Source: Arbacia lixula
Lineage: Eukaryota; Echinodermata; Echinoidea; Arbacioida; Arbaciidae
Length of the DNA: 64,000 bases
Assembly (NCBI GenBank): GCA_963669155.1
Contig: OZ022585.1
Coordinates: 8,682,422-8,746,421 of the forward strand
Direction: 5' to 3'
A program made the translations under genes and the position numbers. The notes beneath the pieces were generated by a model. It saw only the letters and a list, made by a program, of their open reading frames with translations. It was not told the origin of the DNA and did no database searches. Within the stretch, counting starts at the first letter, position 1. Each line of letters begins with the position of its first letter. Of the stretch, positions 59,249-64,000 are shown piece after piece.

Positions 59249-59405
59249 TCACACATTCTGCGAGATCGTCGACACTGACTTCGACATCCCATTGACAGTG
59301 GTCTGGAGACTAGCCTGGCTTTTATCGTGGTCAAAGATAGGCGCGTTTCTGTTTCTCCCTTCACCGGTCAGCATCGCCAGGACTGCAGCACGAAACCTTG
59401 GGAAC
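59249..59405 (-). CDS. Copy E exon 3 (helix 8 and C-tail)
   Basis: Same 51-residue tail as copy C after the split Arg codon, from FPRFRAAV to ISQNV and TGA. Confidence 0.82.
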
Positions 59406-62400
59406 CTGACCAAAAACCAAAGTTACAACGCTCACCTATTAACAAATTACATGTACACACATTTGAGGAATTCTTGCACAATATACATACATCTAATACA
59501 GCAACATTTTATCTGTCACATAAAGGGTTAATAACTCTCTTTAATCCTAGTACTAGATGTTAGCGAAGTCCTACCTCAAATGAAGCTGAAATCACTCCTG
59601 TCAATCTAGTAGGAACATTCCTCAATTTCATTATTAATGCATGATGCTTCTGGAAGTGGGTATTATTTATCTGAGAACTATTTTCACAATTTTTCATGTC
59701 CCAAAAGAAATCTCATGAAATATTCTGAGGATTATAACAAAAATAATAATTGATGAAACGTAACAAAACCTGCTTCTAAAAAAGTGACATGTCTAAACTT
59801 TTCCTTTAGAATGATTTTTTTTTTGTAATTATAGCCTAGATGATCAAACAATGGACGGTTTTAGCATGACACATGTAGTTCTAAAATCGTTGTAACTAGC
59901 GACTGGTTATAATAGCACATGCATACTCCATGTCACAGTCACAGTGTGTTTGTCTTTCTGTGTATAAGTTGAACATTCTTTCACAATGTGTTGCATTCTT
60001 TTACAAGGTAGTCTTTTAACGATTGCCCGTTGTTCAGTCACGCATGCAAAGATCTAAATGCAAATCGTAAGAAAAATGCTAGGAAGATACAAATCTAACA
60101 TCTTCTCTAATAGACCATTTCGTAATTACACCCTGGTCGGACAATGCACTGAAAAAATACCACTAGACTGCTCACTGGGATTGTTTTTCATGAAGTTGTG
60201 TTGGATGATGGATGAAAAGACATTTTACAGTGTGCCCGGAACAACAATAAAAGCAGATGCACCTGGTGGAATGTTCTTTCACTACCTTCTCAGAGCTGAA
60301 TAGCTGTTGCTATATTTGCATGATAATAGATTGAAATGGGGGCGACTATCTAATGAATTTCCCATTTTACTATGTGAGTTTGGAAATTGACCTGATGTCA
60401 TTTACTTAAAGCAATAATCGGCTCATGCGCAAATTGCAATTACGAAATGGCTTATTGATCGTGCCTGCCTACACCAATTTCATCGCATCTGCTATTTATC
60501 CTCGTGTCCTAGAAAATGATGTGTCTGACCACTTTCCCAGATTTGTGTTTTTTTAAAAAAATGCACAACTGGAGAAAAAGGTTTCCAAAAGAAAGTACCT
60601 TAAAGAATTACATGAATACGTATATCGCAAAATCCGATGAGATCTTGTACGCAAGAAACGTATTAATATGTCTTGCTTTTTCATTTACAAATGGATGGGA
60701 AAAGCATGAATATGTATTACCACAAAAATCCTTAAATTCATTGGGAAATATCACAAATTATATTCGAAATTAGCTCCTTAAATTTTAATATACAACAAAA
60801 TTATGAAAGAAAAGATTAAAGATTAAAAATTGCTTTGGCCTGAGTCATTAACAATGCTTCACCTATACAAACATTGATTGAAGACCATCAATGAGTAAAT
60901 AAATCGAGTAAGTGCCTCAACAAAAATATCTGATGTTCTGAAATGGAGATTTATACGAAATTTAGATGGTGTAAGCGTGATGATACTAACATTAATTTTG
61001 AATTTAATTAATTATTTGTAAGTGTAGGACTTAACCTAGCAGTATGCCAGTAATAAATACAGATTGTCCATCGTATTTGGGGTCTAAGAAGAATATGGAT
61101 ACAGCTACGTATTGATGTTCGGAAAGCACCTACGAAAACAATTTACAATGCAAATGTTATGCCACAAAGATGGCAATGAGCGCAATTACTTTCATTTCAT
61201 GGAGGACTTATTCGAGACCTTTCTTCCACAAGTTAGAAGTTCTGGATGTTTACCATGAAGATTGTATAAGATGTTCATGTTTACGTTAGCATGCTGTAGA
61301 GTACTTGTTAATGTATGGATGATAAGAGCTTACATTTATGTCAAAGATATAAGATTTACCTCATATGTAGGCCTACCTGTGTTTATATATTCATCATTAT
61401 TATTAGAAGTACTTAAAAGATAATTTTGTTATTGTCGTACCAAAGAATTTAAAGAATCATGCTCAACTAGCACTTTTGCTATTTTCGGATTATCGTTAAG
61501 TTGAATATTAACCTTGCTTTTCTTTTATAAAATTGGTAAAACTGCTATATTACTTGTAACATTCTGTGTTTTTATTTCATGTGTAAGAGCCTAGCCAGTT
61601 TTTGTACAATTCGTTATACTTTTTTTCTTGTTTATTCAGTCATGTATATGTTTTTATGTCATTGTTGTTCAAAAAATAACATTCGAATTCAAATTTAAAG
61701 ACATAATCCATGGTTAAGATTTCATACTTCAAACGAGACAAAATTTAAGCAATTTTAAATCATTCTGTATTGTTATTGTCAGTCCAACCAAGGTATGTAC
61801 ATGGTGCAGCGGGACTCACCTTGCGGCGTAGATGAACGGGTTGGCGCAGAAGTTGATGAAAGTCAATATTGTTAGGAAAGCGTACAGCGGAGTTCCAATG
61901 AACAATAACAACTCTCTCCCTCTCAACGCAAGCACCACCGAGGCGATGTGGTTGGGAGCGGTGCTGACGAGGCAGACGAACACGACGATGAACATGAGCT
62001 TGACCACACGGTTACGTGCAGTGATGTAGCTTGACATCGCCGGTGGACTGTCCCCAGCCCCGCCGGTGGATCGGGCGTGTCGCATTGCGATGGACTGGTG
62101 ATGAAGCGCCCGCGCAGTAATGGTCTGCGTCGTTATCATAATTACACTCGGTATAATGATGCGAAGACTGAGCAGGTACAACGTGTAAATTTTAAACGCC
62201 GTGTACGAAAACGTGGCTGTGCACCTGGCATCTCTCACACGATTGCCGAGATTTACGGCGACACTTGCGACGGCGAAGACCCATACGGCGACCAGATAGA
62301 TGTAGACGCGACACTTCGTGACAAGCCGCTCTAGGTGAAGCGGCAATACGACAGCGATGAAGCGTTGGATGGTGATGCCAACCAGGGTGTAAATGGAGGC

Positions 62401-62475
62401 AGTGAGTGCAATGTAGAAAGATTTACTTGGAACCACCCACTTGCAGTAAAACGCACCCAAGAATGTGTCCGGCAT
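59249..62475 (-). CDS. Receptor copy E: class A GPCR, exons 2 and 3 of 3
   Basis: Parts: exon 2 62475-61820 and exon 3 59405-59249, separated by a 2.4-kb intron with GTGAGT donor and GGTCAG acceptor. It is the duplicate of copy C and is undamaged here. Exon 1 (TM1-TM2) should lie right of position 64000, since intron 1 of C is 4.8 kb and only 1.5 kb is visible. The third intracellular loop and neighbouring residues carry most of the changes from C. Cys replaces Arg in the second intracellular loop (TKCRV against TKRRV). The 157-nt exon 3 is identical to that of C. Confidence 0.86.
60113..60452. mobile_element. Small TIR element in intron 2 of copy E
   Basis: Duplicate of 30577-30909, same ends and position. 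Confidence 0.65.
61240..61700 (+). mobile_element. LINE 3' end in intron 2 of copy E
   Basis: Duplicate of 31700-32164, ending in the same ATTCGAATTCAAATTTAAA tail. Confidence 0.45.
61820..62475 (-). CDS. Copy E exon 2 (TM3 to TM7)
   Basis: 656 nt, starting ATGCCGGAC after TTTTCAG; phase 0 to 2. QRF, STAP in TM6 and NPFIY as in copy C. Confidence 0.88.
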
Positions 62476-64000
62476 CTGAAAACATAATTAGCATGGTCAC
62501 AAAGTGAACAGGTTGTTTTGTACAAATACTCGTTTTGAGGAAAGTTTGATCACATGGGGGGTATTGTCGGAACAACTTTATACTGCAGACAGTAGAAGTG
62601 AAATGAGCGGACAAAATATGCAAAATATGAGTTGTGACGGTCGGACAACTTGTATAGCCTACTTGCGCTGATATTTCAGCTGTGTAACCAAGAATTCGAA
62701 TATGCGGACAAAAATTTCAATTTAAGGACAAATATGCATGGTTTCTTTGATAGTTCAGTCGGTATTTTGCCTAAAAACTAAAATGAAACAACAAAATCAA
62801 TCACCAACCATTTGTCTGTGGAGACACGTAGTGGGAGTACCATGGACAAAAATATTCACTATTCATTTTTTTTCCTTTCCAGAAGACACGAGTTCAAAGT
62901 ACTCCAAAGGGACTATCAATTTTTTTTCTGTCTTAGGGACACATATGAAGTGTTTTGAGTCCCATCATGCTATCTCAAACAAAATCATACATGTCATAAA
63001 CCTAGGAAACAATTGTCGGACAAAATTCGCCCCCCCCCCGATATTTGTCGATCGTATGAAGTAGCGCCGATGAAATTTCACAAAGCCCATTTCTAAAAAT
63101 ATTAAATCCCTTGACTTTATGTTATGTCAATTTCAGTTCGACTCGAATTTTAACATATTTTAAATTATTTTTCAAAAATCTCAAGTGTTTTTCAACATTG
63201 GAAAGTACCCCCACACCATGTACTTTTTTAAAATAATTAAAATAATCAAATCTTGAATCAAGGTGAGATTGACATGATATAAAGTCAAGGAATGTCATTT
63301 TTTCTAAAGCAGGTGCCATGACAGTTTATCACTCACTTCTTTATAATGTATAAATTTCAGCTTGATTTGAGTTGAAACTGATTTTTTAACACGTAGTACC
63401 ATATTTCTGACAGACTTGTGTATCTTATTGTATTTTCGAGTCAGATGGGATTAAAGAATTCGATACAATGCAGTACAACCAAGGATGTTTAAGTTACGTG
63501 GTGTACCATCAGCCGTTTAAGTTATGTAGATTCGTTGTACTCTTCTTCTAGTCACAAAAGAATACTTTACAAAGAGTTTATCTTTGATCGCATGTTCGAA
63601 TACGCCGATTATCTGAATAATTTTTGCCTGAATTTGACGTATCAACAAAATAGGGTGTGCAGAAGAATTTGGGCAAATATACTCACCCCATATGCTTGCG
63701 CAATTGTGACATGTAATATCTACAATGCATCTATAAATATTTAATCGAAGAATATAGTTACAATAATGTAAGAAGTCTCTAAATGTGATTTCAAGTTGCA
63801 GGATTAAAGTCTCGATTTTCACAATGTTCCGCATGATATTCAATTAAAAAGTTGCTGGAAACGTTACTTTAAAATATTTTCCTTTCAGAAAAGTAGCATG
63901 ACATATGTGCCAGGCCGCGCCAAAACTTGTATTTTCATCTAGAAAAGTATTAAATTTCGTGTTCGCTTTTCCTCATTAACTACATAACAAGCACTTAGTG
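62476..64000 (-). other. Copy E intron 1, partial
   Basis: Follows 32940-34450 closely, including the short foldback (63105-63305) and the fragment shared with position 334. No exon in it. Confidence 0.7.

Larger units (their letters stand above)
51600..64000. repeat. Two-gene segmental duplication, right block (copies D and E)
   Basis: Same order and orientation as 17000-34450. Exonic difference between C and E exon 2 is 17 of 656 positions, so the duplication is fairly recent. Left of about 51560 the similarity falls off, though exon 3 (49857) and its flank still align with 16540-16863. Confidence 0.9.

Noticed and set aside
1-64000. CRISPR array, operons or bacterial promoters
   Set aside because: Spliced genes, LINEs and microsatellites show this is nuclear animal DNA; none of the tandem arrays has the repeat-spacer form.

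Overview
The window is animal genomic DNA. Genes are split by GT-AG introns, noncoding space is AT-rich, and non-LTR (LINE) remnants, small inverted-repeat DNA elements, simple repeats and local duplications are dense. The only convincing host genes are five copies (A to E, left to right) of one rhodopsin-class (class A) seven-transmembrane receptor gene, all on the minus strand. Lineage-specific tandem expansion of divergent class A receptors, together with the repeat content, suggests a marine invertebrate deuterostome, most likely an echinoderm such as a sea urchin. That assignment is inference, not proof.

Each receptor gene has three coding exons. Exon 1 (about 100 codons) carries the N-terminus, TM1 and TM2 and ends in phase 0. 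Exon 2 (about 218 codons) carries TM3 to TM7 and ends in phase 2 exactly after NPFIYAA. A short exon 3 adds helix 8 and a Ser/Thr-rich tail. Exon 3 is easy to miss: exon 2 runs into a stop immediately after its splice donor (AAG|GTGAGT) and so looks complete. Copy A (exons 2 and 1 at 1.4-4.6 kb) needs an exon 3 left of the window. Copy B (16.8-20.3 kb) has a destroyed exon 2 donor and a decayed exon 3. Copy C (29.7-38.1 kb) is complete and intact at 370 codons. Copy D (49.9-54.7 kb) is a pseudogene lacking the first half of exon 1 and carrying two frameshifts. Copy E (59.2-62.5 kb) is intact for exons 2 and 3; its exon 1 should lie right of the window.

B+C and D+E are two copies of one two-gene block (about 17.0-34.45 kb and 51.6-64.0 kb). 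The blocks differ by clean insertions and deletions, which makes the window useful for dating mobile elements. A Mutator-like element with a 9-bp target duplication lies in one block and its empty site in the other. A TA-flanked element shows the reverse. The deletion that killed copy D has a 3-bp microhomology junction.

Other regions: 5-16 kb is a repeat-rich spacer with LINE ORF1 and RT relics, TTAA-flanked foldback elements, local tandem duplications and a 164-bp-period array carrying nuclear-receptor-type DR1 motifs. An inverted relative of that array lies in intron 1 of copy C (35.1-36.5 kb). 38-49 kb is the upstream flank of copy C, related to that of copy B (20.5-23.5 kb) but split by a 3.3-kb insertion of unknown type. 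No rRNA gene, CRISPR array or operon is present. One degenerate tRNA-like sequence is seen near 39.5 kb.
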